From contig JBDTQR010000001.1 of assembly GCA_039932095.1 (NCBI GenBank), positions 18,246 to 82,245 on the forward strand: DNA of 64,000 nt. The letters are read 5' to 3'. The notes under the pieces were generated by a model. The model saw only the letters and a program-made list of their open reading frames with translations, did not search any database and was not told where the DNA came from. A program made the translations under genes and the position numbers. The DNA is from Stagnihabitans sp039932095. GTDB lineage: Bacteria > Pseudomonadota > Alphaproteobacteria > Rhodobacterales > Rhodobacteraceae. This document shows, in pieces, positions 50,248 through 58,282 of the stretch; position 1 is the stretch's first letter, and the number at the start of each line of letters is the position of its first letter.

Positions 50248-51372
50248 TCAGACCCACCCGCCACGCGACATCAGACCCATCGCCTCCAGCTGCCGCCAAC
50301 CGGTGTAGAATTGCGACTGCGGGCACCACAGATCCGGGCTGTCGATCAGGCTGCGATAGTAATCCTCATACAGCGCCGAGTTGTGGAAATGCTGCTTGCG
50401 CCCCCGCTCCTCCACTGACTTTTCCACCACCACCGGCAGGAATTTGGTGTGCAGCAAAATCCCGGTCAGCCGCTCGCCGCCCGTCTCGTCAAAAATCGCG
50501 TTCAGCTTGCGTGGCAACGCGGCATGGGTCGAGTTGACATAGACATAGCCGCGCTGCCAGCGCACCAGCGGCACCTTGTTCAACGTCGGCGCGCGGCGTG
50601 GATCCGTGGCAAAAAATACCCGCGCCCGTGGCCCGCCCTGAATCCAAAGGTTGCGCATCCTCGGCTGCACCCTGGTCACATAATTCCCGCTGTCAAACCA
50701 CGGCATCACCTCGACCGGGTCTTGCCCAGCGGCATACGACTGCGCGGCAAGCGGTCCCTTGGGATACAGATCCAGCATCATCGCGCCGAAAGACTCCTGG
50801 CCTTGCGCGTCCAGTTCCGCCGTCAGGGCGCGCAGATCGCGGCTCTCGTGATAGGGGTAGACCAGAATTTCATCGGCATCCAGCGTCAGGCACCAATGGC
50901 CCGGCCCATGCTGCCGTTGCAGCCATGTCAGCCAATCCAGCCCGAATCGAGACTGTTTGTAGCCGTCCAGGGTCGTCCATAACGATACATCCGGTTGCGC
51001 TTTCAACCAGTCGACACTGCCATCCTCACTGCCATTGTCGACCACGATGAAATGATCGACCCCCAGCCTGCGGTGATGGTCCAGAAAATACGGCAGCCGC
51101 AGACCCTCATTGCGCACCGTCACAAAGGCCAGAATCGCCCGATCGTCGATCTCCGAAGTACGGTCCACCACCATCCGGACCTGCCGCCGCTTGCGAAAGG
51201 CCCGCGCCAACAGACGCAACCGCGACCAGCGCAACCGATAGGCCCGCCAGGTCTCAAGGACCGACGCTTCCGCCTCGGTCAACTCGCCGATGGAAACCGC
51301 ATGGGGCAACCGAACCGGGCCCAGAACGCGCCGCATCACGTCATGCAGATACGTCCCAAGCCCAAGGGCCAC
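50248..51372 (-). CDS. GT92/GT2-like glycosyltransferase, copy B
   Basis: A 374-residue paralogue of the 49026-50036 protein, with about 40 extra N-terminal residues (VLGPVRLPHAVSIGEL and an Arg-rich helix). Corresponding blocks are FVTVRNEGLRLPYFLDHHRR, DHFIVVDNGSEDGSVDWLKA, DADEILVYP and WFDSGNYVTRVQPRMRNLWI. The end MGLMSRGGWV matches GLMSKGNWA in the paralogue. It starts 3 bases after the galU stop on the same strand, so the pair arose by tandem duplication within a polysaccharide gene group. Confidence 0.82.
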   Translation of the reverse strand: MALGLGTYLHDVMRRVLGPVRLPHAVSIGELTEAEASVLETWRAYRLRWSRLRLLARAFRKRRQVRMVVDRTSEIDDRAILAFVTVRNEGLRLPYFLDHHRRLGVDHFIVVDNGSEDGSVDWLKAQPDVSLWTTLDGYKQSRFGLDWLTWLQRQHGPGHWCLTLDADEILVYPYHESRDLRALTAELDAQGQESFGAMMLDLYPKGPLAAQSYAAGQDPVEVMPWFDSGNYVTRVQPRMRNLWIQGGPRARVFFATDPRRAPTLNKVPLVRWQRGYVYVNSTHAALPRKLNAIFDETGGERLTGILLHTKFLPVVVEKSVEERGRKQHFHNSALYEDYYRSLIDSPDLWCPQSQFYTGWRQLEAMGLMSRGGWV

Positions 51373-51375
51373 GAA

Positions 51376-52290
51376 TTATTGCGCCGCTTTTTGCAGCGCG
51401 ACCATGTCGTTCAGATAGGCCGAAAACTCTTCGCGCAGATCCGGCCGCGCCAAGGCAAAGGCCACCGTCGCCTGCAGGAATCCCGGCTTGGTGCCGCAGT
51501 CATAGCGCTGGCCCCGGAAACGGAACCCGAACACCTGACCCGGCGTCTTCGCCTCTTCGGCAATCGCGTCGGTCAACTGGATTTCTCCACCAGCGCCTTG
51601 CCGCATCCGGTTCAGGTTCGTCATGACCTTCGGTGTCAGGATATAGCGTCCGATCACCGCCAGATTGGACGGCGCCTCGGCCGGCTTCGGCTTTTCAACC
51701 ATGCCTTTGACGCTCAGCACCGACCCCTGCTCCTCGGCCACGTCCAGCACGCCGTAAAGGTTGGTCTTGTCGGTCGGCACTTCCATCGCGGCGACCATAT
51801 TGCCGCCGGTTTCGGCATAGGCCTCGATCATCTGCTGCAGACAGGGTTTCTCGGCAGCGATCACGTCATCCGGCAGCAGCACCGCAAAAGGTTCGTTGCC
51901 GATCAAACGCTTGGCGCACCACACCGCGTGGCCCAGACCCAGGGCACGATTTTGCCGAACATAGGCAATCGCACCCGAATCCATATTGGTATCACGCAGA
52001 ATTTCCAGCAAATCATCCTTGCCAGCCCGCCGCAGCGCCGATTCCAGTTCGGGTGAGTGGTCGAAGTAGTCTTCCAGCGCGGATTTGCCCCGCGCCGTGA
52101 CGAAGATGAACTCCTTGATCCCGGCTGCACGCGCCTCGTCGATGGCGTACTGGATCAACGGCCGATCCACCAAGGTCAGGATTTCCTTGGGAATTGCTTT
52201 GGTGGCCGGCAGAAAGCGTGTGCCCATTCCGGCAACCGGAAAGACGGCCTTGGTGACCTTCTTGATCTTCGCGTTATTTGTTCTCGGCAT
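51376..52290 (-). CDS. galU: UTP-glucose-1-phosphate uridylyltransferase GalU
   Basis: A 304-residue nucleotidyltransferase making UDP-glucose. The family blocks are AVFPVAGMGTRFLPATKAIP (residues 9-28), KEILTLVDRPLIQYAIDEAR, PFAVLLPDDVI and GEIQLTDAI. UDP-glucose feeds exopolysaccharide, LPS and the neighbouring glycosyltransferases. The ATG at 52290 (MPRTNN) is chosen; a GTG start three codons upstream is an alternative. A TATAAC element about 35 bases upstream may be its -10 box. Confidence 0.95.
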   Translation of the reverse strand: MPRTNNAKIKKVTKAVFPVAGMGTRFLPATKAIPKEILTLVDRPLIQYAIDEARAAGIKEFIFVTARGKSALEDYFDHSPELESALRRAGKDDLLEILRDTNMDSGAIAYVRQNRALGLGHAVWCAKRLIGNEPFAVLLPDDVIAAEKPCLQQMIEAYAETGGNMVAAMEVPTDKTNLYGVLDVAEEQGSVLSVKGMVEKPKPAEAPSNLAVIGRYILTPKVMTNLNRMRQGAGGEIQLTDAIAEEAKTPGQVFGFRFRGQRYDCGTKPGFLQATVAFALARPDLREEFSAYLNDMVALQKAAQ

Positions 52291-52299
52291 TTGCACCAC

Positions 52300-52477
52300 T
52301 CGGGGAAGTTTTCAATCGGTTATACACTTAGCTTGACCTTCTAACATAACAATCTGGGCAAATCATGGCATGGTTAAAAAATGTGACGATCATTCGCTGA
52401 ATATTCCGCCGCTCCGCTTAGCAATCGGTCAAGGAACCGGTTTTCGTCAAGGAAAATCGCGGATTCGGCCGCTCGGC
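52300..52477. other. Intergenic region between galU and kdsB
   Basis: This 178-base gap should hold the leftward galU promoter; a TATAAC hexamer on the minus strand (around 52322) is the best -10 candidate, with only a weak -35. No RNA gene, clear terminator for kdsB or repeat was recognised. Confidence 0.4.
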
Positions 52478-53266
52478 TCAGCCCATTACCGCCATCATCG
52501 CCTCAATAACCGGCACATCCGACGGGTTGTTCAACTCCCAGAACTGCCGGCCTTTCGCCTGTACCTCAACGCACAGAACCTGCCGTCCCTGCTCAAGAAA
52601 TCGCAACTGCTCCAGCCCTTCCAGCCGCTCCAGCGGCCCCACCGGCCAGGTGGCATAGGCGGTCAGTGCCGGCGGTCGGAAGGCATAGACCCCGACATGG
52701 TGAAACACCGGCGTTGCGGCATCATCGGCATAGGTCTTGCCGGTAAAGGGAATCACTTCCTTTGAGAAATACAGGCCCCGCATCGCCGCACCAAACACCG
52801 CCGTCGTGCCGCCTACCCGCCCCGCCCGGCGATCCTCCAACAGGCCGTTCAGCATCTTGCCATCGCAGCGCAGCACCGGCGTCGCAATGTCCGCCGCCGG
52901 ATCGCCCAGCAATCCCGCCACCAGATCCTCGACAAACCATGCGGGCGTCAACGGCGCGTCGCCCTGCAGGTTCACGATCACCTCGTGTCCCGGCAACAGC
53001 GCCGCCACTTCGGCACAGCGCTCAGTGCCGTTCTGACAGTTGGAACTGGTCATCACCACCTCGGCACCGAACCCGGCGGCATGTCCGGCAATCCGGTCGT
53101 CATCGGTCGCAACCACCACCCGGTCAACTCCCCTGACCGTCATCGCCGCCTCCCAGGATCGCTGGATCAACGTCTTTTCACCATCCGGACCTTTAAGCGA
53201 GACCAAGGGCTTGCCCGGATAGCGCGTGCTGGCAAAGCGGGCGGGAATCGCGATCAGGACGCTCAT
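52478..53266 (-). CDS. kdsB: CMP-Kdo synthetase KdsB
   Basis: A 262-residue cytidylyltransferase (3-deoxy-manno-octulosonate cytidylyltransferase). Conserved parts are VLIAIPARFASTRYPGKPLV (residues 3-22), VVVATDDDRIAGHA, QNGTERCAEVAALL with the invariant Thr-Glu-Arg, and VNLQGDAPLTPAW. It activates Kdo for LPS core and for Kdo-linked capsules. The ATG at 53266 overlaps the cysQ stop (ATGA), so the two are translationally coupled. Confidence 0.95.
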   Translation of the reverse strand: MSVLIAIPARFASTRYPGKPLVSLKGPDGEKTLIQRSWEAAMTVRGVDRVVVATDDDRIAGHAAGFGAEVVMTSSNCQNGTERCAEVAALLPGHEVIVNLQGDAPLTPAWFVEDLVAGLLGDPAADIATPVLRCDGKMLNGLLEDRRAGRVGGTTAVFGAAMRGLYFSKEVIPFTGKTYADDAATPVFHHVGVYAFRPPALTAYATWPVGPLERLEGLEQLRFLEQGRQVLCVEVQAKGRQFWELNNPSDVPVIEAMMAVMG

Positions 53267-54057
53267 GTCTTCAACACCACGCCCGGCGCATAGGCGATGA
53301 AGAACGGGTTGTCCCAACCGGCCTTGCCATAGGCCAGCGGTCGATGGTCATCAAACCGCACCACCTGGCCGCCCGCCCCGCGCAACACCGCATCGCCCGC
53401 CGCCGTGTCCCACTCCATCGTGCGGCCCAGACGCGGATAAAGATCGGCCTCCCCCGTCGCCACCAGACAGAATTTCAGGCTCGACCCGGCCGATTTCATG
53501 TCCTTGACACTGTATTTGGCAATATATTCATCCGTCGCCGCGTCACGGTGACTCTTGGAGGCGACCACCATCAGCGCCGCATTGTCCGGCTTGGTCACCG
53601 ACATCACGGTCAGCGACCCGACCTTGTCCTTGGCAAACGCCCCGGTCTCCTCGACCGCCACGCCATCCTCACGGGTGTAGAACAATCGACCCTGTGCCGG
53701 CGCATAGACGACCCCGCGCATCGGCACACCGTTCTCGACATAGGCGATGTTCACCGTGAAATCGCCGCGCCGCTGCACGAACTCCTTGGTGCCGTCCAGC
53801 GGATCGACGATCAGGAATGTCGTGGCGCTCAACGCATGGCTCGCCGCCTGTTCCTCGGTGATCAGCACCACATCGGGAAAGGCCGCGCGCAACCCGGCCG
53901 AGATGATCTCATCCGCCGCCTCATCCGCCACAGTCACCGGGCTGGTATCGCTTTTGGACTTCACCTCGAAATCCGGGCCGTTGTAAACTTCCATGATCCG
54001 GTCGCCCGCTTCCAGCGCCAGTCGGCGAATGATCGGGATCAGGCGGGAATACTCCAT
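53263..54057 (-). CDS. cysQ: 3'(2'),5'-bisphosphate nucleotidase CysQ
   Basis: A 264-residue inositol-monophosphatase-fold enzyme. Metal site residues are in VLITEEQA and the motif DPLDGTKEFVQRRGDFTVNI; the C-terminal signature is WDTAAGDAVLRGAGG. CysQ hydrolyses 3'-phosphoadenosine 5'-phosphate, the by-product of sulfotransferases and sulfate assimilation. I chose the ATG at 54057 because an AGGAG site lies 5 bases upstream. It overlaps kdsB. Presence near a NodH-like sulfotransferase is notable. Confidence 0.93.
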   Translation of the reverse strand: MEYSRLIPIIRRLALEAGDRIMEVYNGPDFEVKSKSDTSPVTVADEAADEIISAGLRAAFPDVVLITEEQAASHALSATTFLIVDPLDGTKEFVQRRGDFTVNIAYVENGVPMRGVVYAPAQGRLFYTREDGVAVEETGAFAKDKVGSLTVMSVTKPDNAALMVVASKSHRDAATDEYIAKYSVKDMKSAGSSLKFCLVATGEADLYPRLGRTMEWDTAAGDAVLRGAGGQVVRFDDHRPLAYGKAGWDNPFFIAYAPGVVLKT

Positions 54058-54190
54058 CACGACTCCTTGCGCGGGGATGAACCTGTCCGGCAAACCCCGT
54101 CATTGAATAAATTTGTCAGTGGGCTTATCATCGACACCAAGGGAACAGCAAGATTTCCCGACGTAAAACGGGGTATCTTCCCCAGAGGCG

Positions 54191-55018
54191 ATGCAGATGT
54201 TTCAACCGGCCGTCCGCAGATCGAGTGTCATAAGTCTTTTCGCCACCTTGGAATTGATCTTCCATGTGGCCGTCCGCGACATCCGCAAGAACAACGGCAA
54301 CGCCATCGTCGGCCTGTTGATCAGCATCATTCAGTCGCTGACCATGGTGCTGTTCTTCTGGTTCATGTTCACCGTGCTGAAAATGCGCGGCTCGGCGGTG
54401 CGTGGCGATTTCATGCTCTACTCGATGTCGGGCATCTTCATGTACATGACCCATATTCGCACCATCAAGGCGGTGTCCAAGGCCGAGGGTCCGACCTCGG
54501 CCATGATGAAACATGCCCCGATGAACACGATCGTGGCGATTGCCGGTCAATCGCTGGCGGCGCTGTATCAGCAGACCCTCGCCATCGTGGTGATCCTGTT
54601 CATGTATAACACCATGTTCAACCGGGTAGAGATTGAATATCCGATCATGGCCATGGCGATGCTGCTGCTGGCCTGGGCCTCTGGCATCGGCGTCGGCATG
54701 GTGTTCAAGGCAGCAACACCCTGGGCGCCAGATTTCTTTGGCATCATGACCACGATTTACACCCGCGCCAACATGATCGCCTCTGGCAAGATGTTTCTGG
54801 CCAACGCGCTGCCAACCTCGAAACTGTTCTGGTTCTCGTGGAATCCGCTGTTTCACATCATCGACCAGACCCGCGGCTTCGTGTTCCTGAACTACAACCC
54901 GCATTACAGCAACATCACCTATCCCATCGTGGTGACCTTCGTGCTGTTCATCATCGGCCTGATGGGTGACACCTTCACCCGGCAATACGCCTCGGCCAGC
55001 TGGACCGCCGGCAAGTAG
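54191..55018 (+). CDS. ABC-2 type polysaccharide export permease, KpsM-like
   Basis: A 275-residue inner-membrane protein with about six helices. The N-terminal amphipathic part (FHVAVRDIRKNNGNAIVGLL) and the C-terminal part (WNPLFHIIDQTRGFVFLNYN) match the ABC-2 permeases of capsule, O-antigen or teichoic-type exporters. It would need a KpsT-like ATPase, which is not adjacent: the gene stands alone between cysQ and a convergent unknown gene. Linkage to kdsB supports a Kdo-linked capsule exporter, but the substrate is inferred. Confidence 0.85.
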   Translation: MQMFQPAVRRSSVISLFATLELIFHVAVRDIRKNNGNAIVGLLISIIQSLTMVLFFWFMFTVLKMRGSAVRGDFMLYSMSGIFMYMTHIRTIKAVSKAEGPTSAMMKHAPMNTIVAIAGQSLAALYQQTLAIVVILFMYNTMFNRVEIEYPIMAMAMLLLAWASGIGVGMVFKAATPWAPDFFGIMTTIYTRANMIASGKMFLANALPTSKLFWFSWNPLFHIIDQTRGFVFLNYNPHYSNITYPIVVTFVLFIIGLMGDTFTRQYASASWTAGK

Positions 55019-55040
55019 GGTCGCGCGGCTCAGCCGGGCA

Positions 55041-55481
55041 TCAGCCCTGCGGTGCCGCCGCCAGATCCGCCATCAACACCTCACGTTCTTCGGCATCGCT
55101 CACCTGATCTGCCAGCGCCAGGGCCGCCGCATGATGGCGCTGCGCATCTGCCGCCCGCCCTGCCGCGCGACAGGCCCGCGCCATGACTTCTTCGGCGCTG
55201 CCCGCCAGAAACGCCCCCAGCGCGCCATCCGCCGTCAGGTCCAGGGCGACCCGCGCATGAAACAGTGCCGGCTCGCCACGCCCCAGCACCGAATAGACAC
55301 GGGCAATCTGCCACTCGCCAATCGCCCACTCACGCGGCCCGCCCGCCAACTGCCAATGCAGCCGCGACGCATGCGCAAGGTGGATCATCGACAGATCGTC
55401 ATCCGTGCTGCGATCCGCCTTGTCCAGCAACGCCCAGACTTGATTGAAAAACCGTGCCGCCAAGTCCCGATCGTCATCCAT
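55041..55481 (-). CDS. Small helical protein coupled to alkB, unknown function
   Basis: A 146-residue, Ala-rich protein that I do not assign to a family. It appears all-helical with TPR-like pairs (LAHASRLHWQLAG, EWQIARVYSVLG, ARVALDLTADGALG, ACRAAGRAADAQRHHAAALA). No signal peptide or membrane segment is visible. The start at 55481 overlaps the alkB stop (TGATG), so it is translated with alkB; a longer in-frame form would run inside alkB. It ends 22 bases from the convergent permease gene. Confidence 0.65.
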   Translation of the reverse strand: MDDDRDLAARFFNQVWALLDKADRSTDDDLSMIHLAHASRLHWQLAGGPREWAIGEWQIARVYSVLGRGEPALFHARVALDLTADGALGAFLAGSAEEVMARACRAAGRAADAQRHHAAALALADQVSDAEEREVLMADLAAAPQG

Positions 55482-56122
55482 CACCCGCCCTCCACCACCC
55501 GCAATGTCAGATTGATCCGCCCGCCCTGCGGCAACAGCGTTGACGTGCCATAGCTCAGCCGGTCCACGCCATGCCACGCCAGCCGCGCCGCACCGCCCAT
55601 CACCACCACATCGCCCGAGCGCAGCCAGACACTTTGCGTGCCCTCAGCCCGATCTACCCCGCCGATCCGGAACAGCGCGTCATCGCCGATGGAGATCGAC
55701 ACCACCGGAAAGCTGAAATCGCCCTCATCCTTGTCCTGATGCAACCCCATCCGCGCCCCCTCACCATAGAAGTTGACCAGACAGCAATCCGGCCCCCGCT
55801 CCACCCCCGCGACCCGCCGCCACACCGCCAGCACCTCTTGCGGGATCGCCGGCCAGGCCATCCCCGCCGGATGCTGCGCCTGATAACGATAGCCGCGCCG
55901 GTCGGTGACCCAACCGAGCCGCCCCGCCGCCGTCATCCTGACCGACATCTGCCGCCCGCCCGGCGTGACCGGGTGATACAGCGGTGCCGCCGCCACCACC
56001 TTGCGCAACGCCGCGACCATCGCCAGTTGTTCGTCGCGGTCCAGCAGCCCGTCAAACAGCCGGAACCCGCGAATCTCCCGCCAGTCCGGCGATTTTCCGT
56101 CAACAACGTCATTTTTCATCAT
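55481..56122 (-). CDS. alkB: Alpha-ketoglutarate-dependent DNA repair dioxygenase AlkB
   Basis: A 213-residue AlkB homologue. Iron ligands are His and Asp in GLHQDKDEG and the second His in LAWHGVDRL; the 2-oxoglutarate-binding Arg residues are in GGRINLTLRVV near the C-terminus. NFYGEGARMGLH is the family signature before the first ligand. It reverses alkyl damage on DNA or RNA bases by oxidative demethylation. Two ATG codons (56122 and 56119) can start it; I dismiss the longer in-frame extension because it runs through the dnaK promoter region. Confidence 0.93.
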   Translation of the reverse strand: MMKNDVVDGKSPDWREIRGFRLFDGLLDRDEQLAMVAALRKVVAAAPLYHPVTPGGRQMSVRMTAAGRLGWVTDRRGYRYQAQHPAGMAWPAIPQEVLAVWRRVAGVERGPDCCLVNFYGEGARMGLHQDKDEGDFSFPVVSISIGDDALFRIGGVDRAEGTQSVWLRSGDVVVMGGAARLAWHGVDRLSYGTSTLLPQGGRINLTLRVVEGG

Positions 56123-56151
56123 CTTCGCTCGGCATTCCCGTGCCGACCCTG

Positions 56152-56180
56152 CTTGCAGCACCCTTCCCCCCTCCTTATAT
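56152..56180 (+). promoter_or_regulatory. RpoH-type heat-shock promoter of dnaK
   Basis: CTTG at 56152-56155, 18 bases, then CTTATAT at 56174-56180. This fits the CTTG-N17/18-CYTATNT pattern of alphaproteobacterial RpoH promoters. The dnaK ATG is 122 bases downstream of the -10 element, so the mRNA has a leader of about 115 bases. The alkB gene is divergent across the same 180-base region. Confidence 0.6.
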
Positions 56181-56302
56181 ACCCCGAGAAGCCGAACAAG
56201 GGTGTCTCTTTTGGCGTCCGACTGTTTGGTTCTCACTGGGATCGGGGTTGGATGCCTGAATGGGTCCACCCCTTAACATCGCCGAAGAAGAGGTAAAGCA
56301 GC

Positions 56303-57871
56303 ATGGCTAAGATTATCGGTATCGACCTGGGAACCACCAACTCCTGCGTCGCGATCATGGACGGTGCGGCCCCCCGCATCATCGAAAACTCGGAAGGCGC
56401 CCGCACGACGCCCTCCATCGTCGCCTTCACGGAAAACGAGCGTCTGGTTGGACAAGCCGCCAAACGGCAGGCCGTCACCAACGCCTCCAACACCATCTTC
56501 GCCGTCAAACGCCTGATCGGCCGCCGCTATGACGATCCGATGATCGTCAAGGACCAGAAGCATCTGTCCTACAAGGTAGTCAACGGCGGCAATGGCGACG
56601 CCTGGGTCGAAGCGCGGTCCGAGAAATTCTCTCCCGCTCAGGTCTCGGCCATCGTCCTGCAGAAGATGAAGGAAACCGCCGAATCCTATCTGGGTGAGAC
56701 CGTCACTCAGGCCGTCATCACCGTGCCGGCCTATTTCAACGACGCCCAGCGTCAGGCAACCAAGGACGCCGGCAAGATCGCTGGCCTTGAAGTGCTGCGG
56801 ATCATCAACGAGCCGACAGCAGCTGCCCTGGCCTATGGTCTGGACAAGAAAGAAGCCAAAACCATCGCGGTCTATGACCTTGGTGGCGGTACCTTCGACA
56901 TCACCATCCTCGAAATCGACGACGGCCTGTTCGAAGTCAAATCCACCAACGGCGATACCTTCCTTGGCGGTGAAGACTTCGACATGCGCATCGTCGAATA
57001 TCTGGCGGGTGAATTCAAGAAAGAGCATGGCGTCGACCTGACGCTCGACAAGATGGCTCTGCAGCGCCTGAAAGAGGCGGCTGAAAAGGCCAAGATCGAA
57101 CTGTCGAACTCTACCCAGACGGAAATCAACCAGCCGTTCATCTCGATGGACAAGAACACCGGGCAACCCCTGCACCTTGTCGTCAAGCTGACCCGCGCCA
57201 AGCTGGAATCGCTGGTCGATGACCTGATCAAGAAGTCGATCAAACCCTGTCAGGCCGCGCTCAAGGACGCCGGCATCTCGATCACCGACATCGACGAGGT
57301 TGTTCTCGTCGGCGGGATGACCCGGATGCCCCGCGTGATCGAGGAAGTGACCAAGTTCTTCGGCAAGGAACCCCACAAGGGCGTGAACCCTGACGAAGTC
57401 GTGGCCGCTGGTGCCGCCATTCAGGCCGGCGTTCTGCAAGGCGACGTCAAGGACGTGGTCCTGCTTGACGTGACCCCGCTGTCCTTGGGCATCGAAACCC
57501 TCGGGGGCGTGTTCACGCGTCTGATCGACCGCAACACCACGATCCCGACCAAGAAGTCGCAGATCTTCTCCACCGCCGAAGACAACCAGAACGCCGTGAC
57601 CCTGCGCGTGTTCCAGGGCGAACGCGAGATGGCCGGCGACAACAAGATGCTCGGCCAGTTCAACCTTGAAAACATCCCGCCGGCCCCGCGTGGCATGCCG
57701 CAGATCGAAGTCACTTTTGACATCGATGCCAACGGCATCGTCAACGTCAAGGCCAAGGACAAGGGCACCAACAAGGAACAGGCGATCACCATTCAGGCTT
57801 CGGGTGGCCTGTCGGATGAAGACATCGAAAAGATGGTCAAGGACGCCGAAGCCAATGCCGAGGCTGACTAG
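56303..57871 (+). CDS. dnaK: Chaperone DnaK, cut short by an in-frame amber codon
   Basis: The reading frame is a standard Hsp70 from the start (AKIIGIDLGTTNSCVAIMDG). The ATPase domain has AYFNDAQRQATKDAGKIAGL and IINEPTAAALAYGLDKKEA, then DLGGGTFDITILE; the substrate domain follows from about residue 390 (DVTPLSLGIETLGGVFTRLI). After codon 522 (EANAEAD) a TAG stands at 57869-57871, where relatives have a sense codon, usually Lys or Arg. The frame then continues normally to 58210 (next feature). The product as written has ATPase and beta-substrate domains but lacks most of the helical lid. It is followed by dnaJ. A GAGG ribosome site precedes the ATG. Confidence 0.93.
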   Translation: MAKIIGIDLGTTNSCVAIMDGAAPRIIENSEGARTTPSIVAFTENERLVGQAAKRQAVTNASNTIFAVKRLIGRRYDDPMIVKDQKHLSYKVVNGGNGDAWVEARSEKFSPAQVSAIVLQKMKETAESYLGETVTQAVITVPAYFNDAQRQATKDAGKIAGLEVLRIINEPTAAALAYGLDKKEAKTIAVYDLGGGTFDITILEIDDGLFEVKSTNGDTFLGGEDFDMRIVEYLAGEFKKEHGVDLTLDKMALQRLKEAAEKAKIELSNSTQTEINQPFISMDKNTGQPLHLVVKLTRAKLESLVDDLIKKSIKPCQAALKDAGISITDIDEVVLVGGMTRMPRVIEEVTKFFGKEPHKGVNPDEVVAAGAAIQAGVLQGDVKDVVLLDVTPLSLGIETLGGVFTRLIDRNTTIPTKKSQIFSTAEDNQNAVTLRVFQGEREMAGDNKMLGQFNLENIPPAPRGMPQIEVTFDIDANGIVNVKAKDKGTNKEQAITIQASGGLSDEDIEKMVKDAEANAEAD

Positions 57872-58210
57872 TCCCGTCGCGAACTTGTGGAAACCAAGAA
57901 TCAGGCCGAAAGCCTGCTGCACTCCACCAAGAAGTCGCTGGCCGAACATTCCGACAAGGTCGATCCCTCGACCGTTGAAGTGATCGAACTGGCCATGTCC
58001 GCGCTGGAAGACACCCTGAAGACCGAAGATGCCGGCAAGATCAAGGGCGGCATCCAGAACCTCACCGATGCCGCGATGAAGCTTGGCGAGGCGATCTACA
58101 AGGCCACCGCTGACCAGCAGGACGGCAAGGACGAAGACGCTCCGCGCGAAGTTGACGACGACATCGTCGATGCCGATTTCGAAGACCTCGGCAACAACAA
58201 GCGCAAGTAA
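57869..58210 (+). pseudogene. dnaK: dnaK lid and tail beyond the amber codon
   Basis: After TAG the same frame reads SRRELVETKNQAESLLHSTK and onward, then a normal lid (KSLAEHSDKV) and the acidic DnaK tail (DDDIVDADFEDL) to a TAA at 58210. With this part the total length would be 635 residues, normal for DnaK. No frameshift or other stop is present, so any inactivation is a single recent change or a sequencing error. A GTG at 57887 could start a separate 107-residue lid peptide, but no good ribosome site precedes it. Confidence 0.85.
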
Positions 58211-58228
58211 CCTTCCCGGATACCTTCA

Positions 58229-58254
58229 GGGCGGCCCCGTCACAGGGGTCGCCC
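58229..58254 (+). other. Intercistronic hairpin between dnaK and dnaJ
   Basis: A 10-base stem (GGGCGGCCCC with GGGGTCGCCC, one G-U pair in RNA) and a 6-base loop lie 19 bases after the dnaK frame ends. No T run follows, so it is not a classical terminator; a role in mRNA processing or stability between dnaK and dnaJ is likely. Confidence 0.6.
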
Positions 58255-58282
58255 GCTGGCGTTCAAGATCAAAGGTCCTGAG

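Noticed and set aside
57869..57871. TAG read as pyrrolysine in DnaK
   Set aside because: Hsp70 proteins are not known to carry pyrrolysine, the bacterium type is not a usual Pyl user, and no Pyl genes are visible; error or ordinary nonsense is simpler.
56273..57949. 558-residue open frame on the minus strand
   Set aside because: Antisense shadow of dnaK; long because of codon bias in a highly expressed gene.
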